A program made the translations under genes and the position numbers. The notes beneath the pieces are model-generated. The model was not told where the DNA came from. It saw only the letters and a program-made list of their open reading frames with translations, and searched no databases. Below are positions 11,495-22,373 of a stretch of DNA of 64,000 nucleotides, in pieces; the stretch's first letter is position 1, and each line of letters begins with the position of its first letter. Origin of the DNA: Hordeum vulgare subsp. vulgare (taxonomy: Eukaryota; Streptophyta; Magnoliopsida; Poales; Poaceae); assembly GCF_904849725.1 (NCBI RefSeq), contig NC_058522.1, forward strand, positions 457,438,844-457,502,843, in the 5' to 3' direction.

Positions 11495-11848
11495 GATGTC
11501 GATCCTTTATCCAGCACCTTGCACCGAAGACTTTGAAATAACTTAGACTAGGTTTCTTATCAGTGAGTAACTCATATGATGTTTTGTGGAAGAACTTGTG
11601 AAGGCATACTCGGTTGATGATGTGGCATGCGGTGTCAATGGCTTCAGGCCAGAGTCATCGTGGTGTCTTGTATTCATCACACATGGTGCATGCTATCTCA
11701 ATCAGTGTCATGGTCTTGTGTTCCACAACACCATTTTGTTGAGGTGTTTATGGAGTAGAGAACTCATGAGTGACACCACGAATGTGGAGATACCTGTCAA
11801 GTTCAGTGTTCTTGAACTCGGTGCCATTGTCACTCCTCATGTGCTTGA
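11495..11848 (-). pseudogene. Copia integrase, downstream part, split from the rest by a CACTA insertion
   Basis: Minus strand reads the end of a copia integrase core: RSDNGTEFKN, HEFSTP, TPQQNGVVEHKTMTLIEIA, then HIINRVCLHKFFHKTSYEL and YFKVFGARCW. It contains nonsense codons after HEFSTP and after EYKTPR. It ends abruptly at the gypsy LTR (11,494), so RT and RNase H of this copia are missing here. The continuation toward the N-terminus resumes at 27,507 beyond the CACTA element. Confidence 0.85.
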
Positions 11849-11864
11849 CACTACTAGCAAAAAC

Positions 11865-12035
11865 CCTAGCAGTAGTGCTGGTTTTTGTACTATCAGTAGC
11901 GCGGGTGTCCGTGCTACTGCTATGGTGCTACAGCTAACTTTTAATAGTAGCACCGTTTGTCCAGCGTTAGCAGTAGTGTGCTTTTCTAACCAGCTCTATT
12001 GCTAACTGAGTTAGCAGTAGCATGCTCTAACCCAC
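11865..12035. repeat. CACTA left subterminal repeats
   Basis: Repeated short motifs of the form TAGCAGTAGCGC / GCTACTGCTA in both orientations lie next to the left terminus. This is a typical subterminal region to which CACTA transposases bind (family knowledge). Confidence 0.7.
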
Positions 12036-12324
12036 GCCGGTATTACATGCACATATTTCTTTTTTATATATTTATGTTGTATTTACACACAGTTATCCAT
12101 ATTAATATACAACATCAATAGTTATTGTGCTAGCAACAACATTTACACACGGTTATACATATTATGTCATATAACTCATCATCATCTTACTCATCTAACA
12201 ACTCATCATCATCTTAATAATACCAAGTTAAAATATCATAAAACAGAAAAACATCATAATAATCATCATCCTAATCGATCATGCCAAGTTAATATAAACG
12301 AGAAAAACTTCTCTCTCATAGGAC

Positions 12325-12602
12325 CTAGTCCTCTCTCCTAGGTAAAATGTCATAAAACAAAATAACACCTATGTCTCCATAATAAAGCAGCGAGATCCAA
12401 CGGTCTCCAACTTGTGGCTTGTGTTCCTTCTTTATTTCTCCCCATGCTTCAATTTCGAGTCGTCCTTGTGACTTGCGCTCAGTCAAGTATGGAAAAGCGA
12501 ACTGAACCCTCGTAGGGATTTTAATTGTCGTATGACCTTTGTCATGCATCAATGGAGGCACAAGATCATTTGGTAGTTTATGTTGAAGAACATAATAGTA
12601 GC
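12325..12602 (-). pseudogene. Last exon of a gene inside the CACTA element
   Basis: The exon follows an AG acceptor (..AATTAG) at 12,603 and stays open to a stop at 12,325. It reads KLPNDLVPPL, KIPTRVQFAF, GRLEIEAWGEI and a hydrophobic end GVILFYDIL. The pattern of short strands with GDRW is reminiscent of a B3-like DNA-binding fold, but I cannot identify the family. It is part of a multi-exon minus-strand gene with the exons at 12,666-12,873, 12,964-13,055 plus 25,507-25,540, and possibly 25,938. The gene is disrupted by element A. Confidence 0.45.
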
Positions 12603-12665
12603 CTAATTAGCGATGTAATCAACACCACTTACGCAATAGTAGTGTACTTAATTAACAACTCTTAC

Positions 12666-12873
12666 CAAGATATTTGCGAGAATGAAACCACTCCTCAACC
12701 TATGCACTAGTGCCATGTATGAAGTATAATTTGTGTCAGGTCCCATATTATACGGGAAGTTGTCCCTACCAAACAGGACACCAATAACAAAGGTAAGAAA
12801 AACAACCTTCTCCTCCCAAGTTAGATGTGATCCATAAGTGTAGTGTGTCGTGTCAACTATGTTCCGTGTTTCA
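12666..12873 (-). pseudogene. Internal exon of the CACTA-borne gene
   Basis: It lies between an AG acceptor (TTCGAG) and a canonical donor (CTTG|GTAAGA). One frame stays open and reads TWEEKVVFLTFVIGVLFG, then NFPYNMGPDTNYTSYM and ALVHRLRSGFILANIL. The open frame, donor and non-repetitive composition argue for a former protein-coding exon. The phase at the acceptor does not match the upstream exon cleanly, so the true acceptor may differ. Function unknown. Confidence 0.45.
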
Positions 12874-12963
12874 CTCGAAGAAAGGAAATAAGATATAAAT
12901 TATAAATTAACAAAATTAGTATGGATGAACACCAACTACTTTTAAATATAGAATGCAAATTAC

Positions 12964-13055
12964 TTGATAAATATGGTTGACAAACTCACAAGGAGGTAAA
13001 ACTGGAAGCATATCGACATGCACCCAAATGTCGATATTACCTTCAATACGATCTT
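12964..13055 (-). pseudogene. Exon of the CACTA-borne gene split by element A (downstream part)
   Basis: Together with 25,507-25,540 this forms a 42-codon open exon if one copy of the ATCTT duplication is removed. The visible pieces are EDMEITFDLRPED upstream and IDIWVHVDMLPVLPPCEF downstream. It ends at a CAA|GTAATT donor. Element A inserted inside the exon. Family not recognised. Confidence 0.5.
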
Positions 13056-14538
13056 TGATACGTCCATTTTGCATCATGCTTTCTTGTTGATATTTATTGC
13101 TTTATGGGTTGTTATATTACTTTCTGGTACCATATTTATGCCTTTTCTCTCTTAGTTTGCAAGGTTTATTTGAAGAGGGAGAATTCAGGCAACTGGAATT
13201 CTGGATTTGAAAAGGAGCGAAGTTTAGTCCACTACTCTGGAAATCTCCAAATGCCGTGAAAAGTTACGAGGAATTTTTTGGGATTATATAAAAAATATTG
13301 GGCGAAAGAAGTACCGGAGGGGGCCCACCAGGGCGCCACAATCCTTCCACCGCCACCCCCTGGTGGCGGAGGGCAAGCTTGTGGGCTCCCTGACGGCCCA
13401 CTAGCCCACCTCTTTTGCTATATGAAGGGTTTTGGTCCAGAAAAAATCATATGGGAGCTTTTTCGTGGTTTCTCCGCCGCCACGAGGCGAAACTTGAGCA
13501 GATCCAATCTAGAGCTCCGGCAGGACGATCCTGCCCGGGAAACTTCCCTCCCGGAGGGGGAAATCATCGCCATCGTCATCACCAACACTCCTCTCGTCGG
13601 AGGGGAGGCATCTTCATCAACATCTTCATCAGCACCATCTCCTCTCCAATCCCTAGTTCATCTCTTGTAATTAATCTCCATCTCACGACTCCGATTGGTA
13701 CTTGTAAGGCTGCTAGTAGTGTTGATTACTCTTTGTAGTTGATGCTAGTTGGATTAATTGGTGGAAGAGTTTATGTTCAGATCCTTGATGCTATTCATTA
13801 CACCTCTGATCATGATTATGATTATGCTTTGTGAGTAGTTACTTTTGTTCCTGGGGACATGGGATAAGTCATGCAGATAATAGCCATGTGAATTTGATAT
13901 TCGTTCGGTATTTTGATATGATGTATGTTGTTTTCCCTCTAGTGGTGTTATGTGAACATCGACTACGAGTAGTAAGTAGATGATGGGTTGCTGGAGTGAA
14001 AGAAGCTTAAACCCCAGTCTATGTGTTGCTTCGTAAGGGTCTGATTTGGATCCACTAGTTTAATGCTATGGTTAGACGTTGTCTTAATTCATCTTTTGTA
14101 GTTGCGGATGCTTGCGAGAGAGGTTAATCATAAGTGGGATGCTTGTCCAAGTAAGGGCAGTACCCAAGCGCCGGTCCACCCACATATCAAACTATCAAAG
14201 TAACGAACGTGAATCATATGAACATGATGAAACTAGCATGACAGAAATTCCCGTGTGTCCTCGGGAGCATTTTTCCTCCTATAAGACTTTGTTCAGGCTT
14301 GTCCCTTGTTACAAAAGGGATTGGGCCACTTGCTGCACCATTGCTACTACTTGTTACTTGTTACTCTTTGCTTGCTACGTTTCACCTCGCTACACCATCA
14401 CTTGTTACCGCTACTTTCAGTGCTTGCAGTTATTACATTGCTAAGATCCATTTATCAGAGCCTTGTGCTCCTCGTTGGGTTCGACACTCTTACTTATCGA
14501 AAGGACTACGATTGATCCCCTATACTTGTGGGTCATCA
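13056..14538 (+). repeat. 5' LTR of Athila element A
   Basis: It runs from TGATACG to GGTCATCA, 1,483 bp. A GC-rich inverted repeat (CCACAA...TTGTGGG) is at about 13,317-13,400. It matches 21,727-22,373 plus 24,638-25,501, the two halves of the 3' LTR. The copies differ by scattered substitutions and one about 48-bp indel near 24,888. Confidence 0.9.
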
Positions 14539-14549
14539 AGACTCTTTTC

Positions 14550-14567
14550 TGGCACCGTTGCCGGGGA
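14550..14567 (+). other. Primer binding site of Athila element A
   Basis: TGGCACCGTTGCCGGGGA begins 12 nt after the LTR end. It differs by one base from TGGCGCCGTTGCCGGGGA, the usual Athila-lineage primer site (tRNA-Asp type by family knowledge). Confidence 0.8.
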
Positions 14568-14629
14568 GTGAAGCGCCTTTGGTAAGTGGAAATTGGTAAG
14601 GAAACATTTTTATACTGTGCTGAAATTTA

Positions 14630-16372
14630 TTGTCACTTGTCACTATCGAAACTATTCCTGTGAGAAGTTTGTTCGGGGTATCTTCACCAAGAACGAAAGC
14701 ACGAGGAGTTGTTCCTCAACCTGAGGTACCTACTGAAAATATCTTTTGTGAAATTCCTTCGGGTATGCTTGAGAAACTGCTAGCTAATCCTTTCACAGGA
14801 GATGGATCTTCACATCCAGACTTGCATCTAATCAATGTAGATGAAGTTTGTGGTTTATTTAAGCTTGCAGGTTTGCCCGAGGATGAGGTAAAGAAGAAAG
14901 TCTTTCCTTTATCTTTGAAGGATAAGGCGTTGACATGGTATAGACTATGTGATGATACTGGATCATGGGACTACAATCGGTTGAAATTGGAATTTCATCA
15001 AAAGTTATATCCTATGCATCTAGTACATCGTGATCGGAACTTTATTTATAACTTTTGGCCTCGTGACAGGGAAAGCATAGCTCAAGCTTGGGGGAGGCTT
15101 AAATAAATGCTATATTCATGCCCCAATCATGAGCTCTCGAGAGAAATCATCACTCAAAACTTTTATGCTCGGCTTTCTCATGAAGATCGTACCATGCTTC
15201 ACACTTCTTGTACCAGTTCTTTTATGAAGAAGGATATTGATCACAAGTGGAATTTATTGGAGAGAATCAAACGCAACTCTGAAGATTGGGAGCTGGAGGA
15301 AGGTAAGGAGTCAGGTATGAATTTCCTGTTTGATTGCGTTAAATCTTGTGTTGAGACAAACACTTTTAGAGATTTTAGCGCTAAGTATGGACTTGACTCT
15401 GAGATAGTAGCTTCTCTATGTGAATCTTTTGCTGCTCACGTTGATCTTCCCAAAGAGAAGTGGTTTAAATATCATCCTCCTGTAGAAAGCAGCATACCCA
15501 AAACCAATCTAGTTGAGGAGAGAGTCATTGCTTTTAGTGATCCTGTTGTTCCTTGTGTTTACACTGAGAAACTACCATACCCTGCTAGGATAAAGGATTA
15601 TTCTAAAGCTCCAACTGTGATACGTAGGGGTTACATTAGACCACTTGCACCCCCTGAGGAGATTAGAGTTGAACCTAGCGTTTCTATTATCAAAGATCTC
15701 TTAGCCGAAGACGTAGACGGGCATGTTATCAAATTCTGTGAGGACTCCGCTAGAATTGCTAAACCTCACGCGAAGGACAAATACGGACCTGTAGTTGGTC
15801 TGCCCGTTGTTTCTGTCCAGATAGCAGATCATTGTTACCATGGTTTATGTGATATGGGAGCTAGTGTTAGTGCAATACCCCGTTCCTTATATGATGAAAT
15901 CAAAGACGAGATTGCACCTGCTGAGTTAGAACCCATTGATGTCACTATTACGCTAGCTAATAGAGACACTATCTGCCCTCTGGAAATTTTGAGAGACGTA
16001 GAAGTCCTGTGTGGTAAGACGAAGTATCCTACTGATTTTCTCGTCCTTGGTACTGCACAAGATAGCTTTTGTCCCGTCATATTTGGTAGATCCTTTCTCA
16101 ACACTGTCAATGCTCACATTGATTGCATTAAGAAGACCGTCACAGTTAGTTTCGAGGGTGTGTGTCATGAATTTAACTTCTCCAAGTTTGGAAGACAACC
16201 CCATGATAGAGAGTCGTATGGAAGGGATGAAATCATTGTTCTTGCCTATATTGCCGTACCTCCTATGGATCCTTTAGAGCAATATCTGCTTGAGCATGAA
16301 AATGATATGCATACGGAGGAGAGAGATGAGATAGATAAAATTGTCTTAGAACAATATCCTTCTCAAGAATAA
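14630..16372 (+). pseudogene. gag-protease of Athila element A
   Basis: Gag (KALTWYRLCDD, SIAQAWGRLK) leads into an aspartic protease with the lineage-typical core CDMGASVSAIPRSLY near 15,850 and VIFGRSFLNT. An in-frame TAA at 15,104-15,106 breaks the frame; CAA was probably the original codon. The frame ends at 16,372, where a one-base shift passes coding to the next frame (LPVELLGDPPPPKGDP) leading into RT. Confidence 0.85.
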
Positions 16373-16375
16373 TCT

Positions 16376-17549
16376 GCCTGTTGAACTGCTTGGGGATCCT
16401 CCCCCACCAAAGGGTGATCCTGTGTTCGAGCTTAAACAGTTGCCTAATACTCTTAAGTATGCCTATCTTGATGAGAAGGAGATATATCCTGCTATTATTA
16501 GTGCTCTCCTCTCAGAGCACGAAGAGAAGAAGTTACTAAGAACTCTCAGGAAGCACCGTGCTGCTATTGGATATACTCTTGATGATCTTAAGGGTATTAG
16601 TCCTACTCTATGTCAGCACAAGATTAAAACCGGTCCTGACTTTAAACCAGTTGCTGATCATCAAAGGAGATTAAATCCTAAGATGAAAGAGGTCGTTAGA
16701 AAAGAAATATTAAAGCTTCTGGAAGAAGGAATCATTTATCCTGTTGCTCATAGTGATTGGGTAAGTCCGGTACATTGCGTACCTAAGAAGGGAGGTATCA
16801 CCGTCGTTCGTAATGATAAGGATGAACTAATCCCACATAGGATTATTACCGGCTATAGGATGGTGATAGACTTCCGGAAACTGAACAAGGCAACCAGGAA
16901 AGATCATTATCCTTTGCCGTTTATCGACCAAATGCTAGAAAGGCTATCAAAACACACACACTTCTGCTTTCTAGACGGTTATTCAGGTTTCTCGCAAATA
17001 CGTGTTGCACAATCTGATCATGAGAAAACCACCTTCACCTGCCCCTTCGGTACCTTTGCTTATAGATGTATGCCTTTTGGCTTATGCACTGCACCTGCCA
17101 CCTTCCAAAGATGTATGATGGCTATATTCTCCGACTTTTGTGAAAAGATTGTCTAGGTTTTCTTGCACGACTTCTCCATTTACGGGTCTTCCTTTGATGA
17201 TTGCCTCAGCAACCTTGATCGAGTCTTACAGAGATGCGAAGATACCAACCTCGTCTTGAATTGGGAGAAGTGCCACTTTATGGTTAATGAAGGCATCGTC
17301 TTAGGACACAAAATCTCTGAAAGAGGCATCGAAGTTGATAAGGCTAAGGTTGATGCAATTGAGAAAATGCCTTGCCCCACAGATATCAGAGGTATACGAA
17401 GTTTCCTAGGTCATGCTGGTTTCTATAGAAGGTTCATTATAGACTTCTCTAAGATTTCTAGGCCTCTTACCAACCTCTTGCAGAAGGATGTTCCTTTTTT
17501 TATGAGGATTGTGAGGAAGCTTTCGAAATACTTAAGAGGGCTTTGGTAA
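16376..17549 (+). pseudogene. Reverse transcriptase of Athila element A
   Basis: RT landmarks: HSDWVSPVHCVPKKGG, YRMVIDFRKLNKATRKDHYP, FLDGYSGFSQI, RCMPFGLCTAPATFQRCM. The catalytic box, normally FMDDFSVYG, reads FLHDFSIYG: the first Asp is His. A TAG lies just before it at 17,154-17,156, and a frameshift near 17,500 separates it from RNase H. The enzyme is inactive on two independent grounds. Confidence 0.85.
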
Positions 17550-18124
17550 CCGCACCTATTGTTCAACCACCTGACTGGAACTTGCCCTTTGAAATCATCT
17601 GCGACGCTAGTGATTATGCTGTTGGTGTTGTTTTAGGACAAAGAGTTGACAGGAAGTTGAATGTCATTCACTACGCTAGTAAAACTCCAGACAGTGCCCA
17701 AAGAAACTACGCCACTACGGAGAAGGAATTTTTAGCACTCGTGTTTGCATGTGAAAAGTTCAGATCTTATATAGTTGACTCCAAAGTCACCATTCACTCT
17801 GATCATGCTGCTGTTAAGTACCTTATGGAGAAGAAGGACGCTAAGCCTAGGCTGATCAGATGGGTTCTCCTGCTACAGGAATTTGATTTGCACGTCATTG
17901 ACCGAAAGGGTGCTGATAACCCCGTAGCAGATAACTTTTCTAGGCTAGCGAATGTCCTTGATGACCCACTACCTATTGATGACAGCTTTCCTGATGAGCA
18001 GCTAAATTTCATCCGCACTTCACATAGTGCACCGTGGTATGCCGACTATGCAAAATATATCGTAGCTAAATACATACCATCCAGTTTCACCTATCAGCAA
18101 AAGAAGAAATTCTTTTTGATTTGA
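17543..18124 (+). pseudogene. RNase H of Athila element A
   Basis: It reads [59 protein letters not shown] and [17 protein letters not shown], a Ty3/gypsy RNase H with the D-E-D-D residues visible. Its frame differs from the end of RT and from the integrase that follows, so indels flank it. Confidence 0.85.
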
Positions 18125-19250
18125 GACACTACTTTTGGGATGATCCTCACCTTTATAAGGAAGGAATAGATGGTGTTATTAGACGTTGTGTGCCTGAACA
18201 TGAACAGGGACAGATCTTGCAAAAGTGTCATTCCGAAGCCTACGGAGTACACCACGCTCGAGATAGAACTGCCCACAAGGTATTGCAATCAGGTTTCTAT
18301 TGGCCCACTCTCTTCAAGGATGCCCGTAAGTTTGTCTTGTCTTGTGACGAACGCAAAAGAATAGGGAACATCAGTAAGCGTCAGGAAATGCCTATGAACT
18401 ATTCACTTGTCATTGAACCATTTGATGTCTGGGGCTTTGATTATATGGGACCCTTCCCGAGTTCCAATGGGTACACTCACATCTTAGTTGTTGTGGATTA
18501 CGTCACTAAGTGGGTAGAGGCTATCCCCACTAAAAATGCTGCTCACCACACCTCTATTAAGATGCTTAAAGAAGTCATTTTCCCAAGATTTGGAGTCCCT
18601 GGATATTTGATGACTGATGGCGGTTCACACTTCATTCATGGTGTTTTCCGCAAAATGCTAGCTAAGTATGATGTCAACCATAGAGTTGTATCTCCTTATC
18701 ATCCTCAGTCTAGTCGTCAAGTGGAGTTGAGTAATAGGGAGATCAAATTGATCCTACAAAAGATCGTCAATAGATCTCGAAAGAATTGGTCTAGCAAACT
18801 TGACGATGCACTATGGGCTTATAGAACTGCTTATAAGAATCCCATGGGCATGTCACCGTATAAAATGGTTTACGGTAAGGCCTGTCATTTACCTCTTGAG
18901 CTGGAACACAAAGCTTATTGGGCAATCAAAGAGCTCAACTTCGATTTCAAACTTGCCGGTGAGAAGTGGTTGTTTGATATCAGCTCATTAGATGAAAGGA
19001 GGGCCCAGGCATATGAGAATGCCAAGCTGTTCAAGGAAAAGGTTAAGAGATGGCACGACAAATGAATACAGAAACGAGAGTTCAATGTAGGTGATTATGT
19101 TCGGCTATACAATTCTCGTTTGAGATTCTTCACAGGAAAGCTTCTCTCTAAATGGGAAGGTCCTTACGTTATCGAGGAAGTATATCGTTCCGGATCAAAA
19201 TCAATAACACGGAAGGAAATTTTCCTAGAGTGGTAAATGGGCAAAGAATC
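18121..19250 (+). pseudogene. Integrase of Athila element A
   Basis: The H-H-C-C zinc region is at 18,230-18,370; the second Cys of the CxxC pair is replaced (CDERKR). The catalytic triad looks intact: D in GFDYMGPF, D in LMTDGGSHF, E in RQVELSNREIK. A TGA at 19,063-19,065 interrupts the C-terminal part, which continues in frame as EFNVGDYVRLYNSRLRFF up to about 19,230. Confidence 0.85.
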
Positions 19251-19454
19251 AAGCATTACATCTCTGGTACTCCCATAAATGTTGAGACCAACATCATCAA
19301 TGTCATAACTCCAGAGGAGTACATAAGGGATGTTTATCAGCCTGTTTCAGATCCTGAAAACGAAGAAGTATCTGTTTCGGTAAGAAATTGGGCTCCGATT
19401 CCAATAAGAAATTTCCTCTCTTTTGGAATTTTTGGAAAATTAGAAAAATGAAAA

Positions 19455-19600
19455 GGAGTCCGGAGAGCGCACGAGGCGGCCACAAGCCCTGCCACCGCCC
19501 CCTAACCCCCTGGTGGCGGAGGGCAAGCTTGTGGGCACCTCGTGTGCCTCCCGGACTCCGTTTTCTTGCAGAGCACTCCTTCTGGTCCAGAAAAATCAAT
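19455..19600 (+). promoter_or_regulatory. Internal LTR-like leader/hairpin upstream of the third ORF of element A
   Basis: A long imperfect inverted repeat pairs GGAGTCCGG..GCACGAGG with CCTCGTG..CCGGACTCC. Inside it is the same GCCACAAGC...GGTGGCGGAGGGCAAGCTTG arrangement that occurs in this element's LTRs (13,330-13,400 and 22,000-22,060). The following bases (GGTCCAGAAAAA) also match the LTR (GGTCCAGAAAAAATC). It lies between integrase and the third ORF. A role as internal promoter or leader is inference. Confidence 0.5.
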
Positions 19601-19689
19601 ATATACTTCCCGAAGGTTTTGATCTGCGTATCGCGCAGTTTTCCTCTGTTTTCGTTTCGAACCTGTTTCTGTGGCAGATCTAGATCATC

Positions 19690-20207
19690 GTGACTTCCCC
19701 AAATGGTCCTAAGGACAAGATCTTCGAGAAGGTCATCAATCCCTACCTCACGGAAGTGCTGAAGCACCCTCAATCTATCAAGATGAGCGAGGGGATGTTG
19801 CACATCCGTGATGTTGAGGGGCTAAGAAGACCGGAAGCATGGAGACGAGGCTCGAAGCAATGGAGCAACAAGACTTCAAGTGTCAGGGGATGGTGGAGCG
19901 TGGACTCAATGCCAACCACATGATGATCACGGAGTTCACTAGCAATCAAAAGATGTATGCCATTGACATTGGGAAACACCTCTCCAGGATGTATGACAGG
20001 ATTGATCAACTTCAGGGCCAGATCTATGACCTGCAGAACCAAAACTGTGAGTATGAGTACAGATTTAAATCAATAAGGTTGGCTGCAGATTTGAGGATTC
20101 CGGCGACCCGTTCATCCTGCCATGATGGAGCACCTATGCCTTGGAAGACGGAGGATCAGACTACTCCAACAACTCCACCACCATCACCACCGAAGGAAGA
20201 CAACTAA
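19690..20207 (+). pseudogene. Third ORF of Athila element A (env position, coiled coil)
   Basis: The first frame from 19,690 reads DKIFEKVINPYLTEVLKHPQ and EGMLHIRDVEGLRRPE. Near 19,835 it shifts into a second frame that runs to a TAA at 20,205 with heptad-like EAMEQQDF, HLSRMYDRIDQLQGQIYDLQ and a Pro/Thr-rich end. It sits where other Athila elements have an env-like or Athila third ORF. No membrane segment or signal peptide is visible. Function unknown. Confidence 0.55.
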
Positions 20208-20239
20208 GCATTGTATGGGCAATCCCCTTGGCTTCTGCC

Positions 20240-20254
20240 AAGCTTGGGGGAGTT
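20240..20254 (+). promoter_or_regulatory. Internal polypurine-tract copy after the third ORF of element A
   Basis: AAGCTTGGGGGAGTT lies 33 nt after the third-ORF stop. It matches the true 3' polypurine tract AAGCTTGGGGGACTT at 21,713-21,727, which directly precedes the 3' LTR. It could prime a second plus strand or be a remnant; neither is shown by sequence alone. Confidence 0.5.
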
Positions 20255-21712
20255 GCCCTGGTATCGTATCACCTTTATATCTTTTGCTTTTACCTTTGTT
20301 TTAGTTCTTTCCTTTTCAGTTTTTATTTTTTCTCTTAGAGGAATAAGTCTTTAGTGTTTAGTTTGAGTCTTTTGCTTTTGTCTCCCCCCCGATGTATTCA
20401 AACTTACGAGCTATATAATAAAGAGTATCTTAGTCAAGGGCTTTGCTTTGTGCCATGATCAATAGTATGAAAAGAACGATAGCATGAAAGATCATGAGAC
20501 GATCTCAATAGTATGAGACGTATGATGATTGAAACTTGTTGAGAATAAATCAACACAGACCCCAGTCATTGTTGCAATTAATAAGAAGTAATAAGGAAAG
20601 AAAGGTTCACCTATAAATATATCATCTTAGACACTTTTTACAATTGTGAGCACTCACCAAACTATTACATGCTTAGGAGTAGATGTTGGACAAGGAAGAC
20701 AACATAATGAATTGTGTTTGCTTGGTTCCAAACAATGTTATATGATTAGAGATCCCTTAGCATGTGACGATTGCTTCCACCTCACTTTAGCCAAAACTCC
20801 CGCACCAAGTAGAGATACTACTTGTGCATCCATAAACCTCCAACCCAGTTTTTCCATGAGAGTCCACCATACCTATCTATGGATTGAATAAGATCCTTCA
20901 AGTAAGTTTTCATCGGTGCAAGCAATAAAAATTGCTCTCTAATATGTATGATCTATTAGTGTGTGGAAAATAAGCTTTGTACGAACCTGTGATGAGGAAG
21001 GCATAAAAGCGACAGACTGCATAATAAAGTTTTTTATCACAGGAGGCAATATAAAGTGACGTTCCTCCGCACTAAGAGGACACACATTCAAACCTCAAAA
21101 GCGCATGACAACCTCTGCTTCCCCCTGCGAAGGGCCTATCTTGTACCTTTACTCTTTGCCCTTGTAAGAGTCATGGTGATCTTCACAAATCCCTATTTTG
21201 CCTTTGTCTTGGCTACTGTCACATGCTTGGGAAAGATCTATATTCATATATCAACTTGGAGTTGAGTACTTATGCTTTATTATTGTTGACTTTACCCTTG
21301 AGGTAAATAGTTGGGAGGCAAAACTATAAGCCCCTATCTTCCTCTGTGTTCAGCTGAAACTTTGACACCATGAGTACCACGTGAGTTGTAGCAATTGTGG
21401 AAAACAAAAGTGATGATTGAGTATGTGGGTTTGCCTTACAAGCTCTTATTTGACTCTTCCTCATGTTATGATAAATTGCAATTGCTTCAATGACTTTGGA
21501 TTGTTGTTGGTTACTTCTAGGTAAGGTTTTTGCTTCATGCTTTGCGTTGTGAAGGAATTGTTACTTTCCCATAAGAATATTTATGATGTATTGTTGTCCT
21601 ATGTGTGATCATGATGCCCTCATGTCCGTATTATGTTTTATCGACACCTTCGTCCCTCAACATGTGGACATGTTAATGGAGCTTGGTTTTCGCTTGAGGA
21701 CAAGCGAGGTCT
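20255..21712 (+). other. Non-coding 3' region of element A
   Basis: A 1.46-kb AT-rich stretch between the internal polypurine-tract copy and the true tract. No conserved domain or long open frame is visible on either strand. Confidence 0.6.
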
Positions 21713-22373
21713 AAGCTTGGGGGACTTGATACGTCCATTTTGCATCATGCTTTCATGTTGATATTTATTGCTTTATGGGCTGTTATATTACTTTGTGGTA
21801 CCATATTTATGCCTTTTCTCTCTTATTTTGCAAGATTTATTTGAAGAGGGAGAATTCAGGCAGCTGGAATTCTGGACTGGAAAAGGAGCAAATCTTAGTC
21901 CACTATTCTGCACATCTCCAAATGCCCTGAAAATTACGTGGAGTTTTTTGGGATTATATAAAAAATACTGGGCAAAAGAAGTACCGGAGGGGGGCCACTA
22001 GGGCGCCACAAGCCGTGCCCCCGCCACCCCTGGTGGCGGAGGGCAAGTTTGTGGGCTCCCTGACGGACCACTAGCCCCCCTCTTTTGCTATATGAAATGT
22101 TTTGGTCCAGAAAAAATCATACAGGGGCTTTTTCGTGGTTTAGCCGCCACCACGAGGCGGAACTTGAGCATATCCAATCTAGAGCTCCGGCAGGACGATC
22201 CTGCCGGGGAAACTTCCCTCTTGGAGGGGGAAATCGTCGCCATCGTCATCACCAACACTCCTCTCGTCGGAGGGGAGGCATCTTCATCAACATCTTCATC
22301 AGCACCATCTCCTCTCCAATCCCTAGTTCATCTCTTGTAATCAATCTCCATCTCACGACTCCGATTGGTACTA

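Noticed and set aside
14112..14571. Open frames in the LTRs of element A (also 25,076-25,564)
   Set aside because: They lie wholly inside the LTR, are present in both LTR copies with stops differing, and have no protein-like features.
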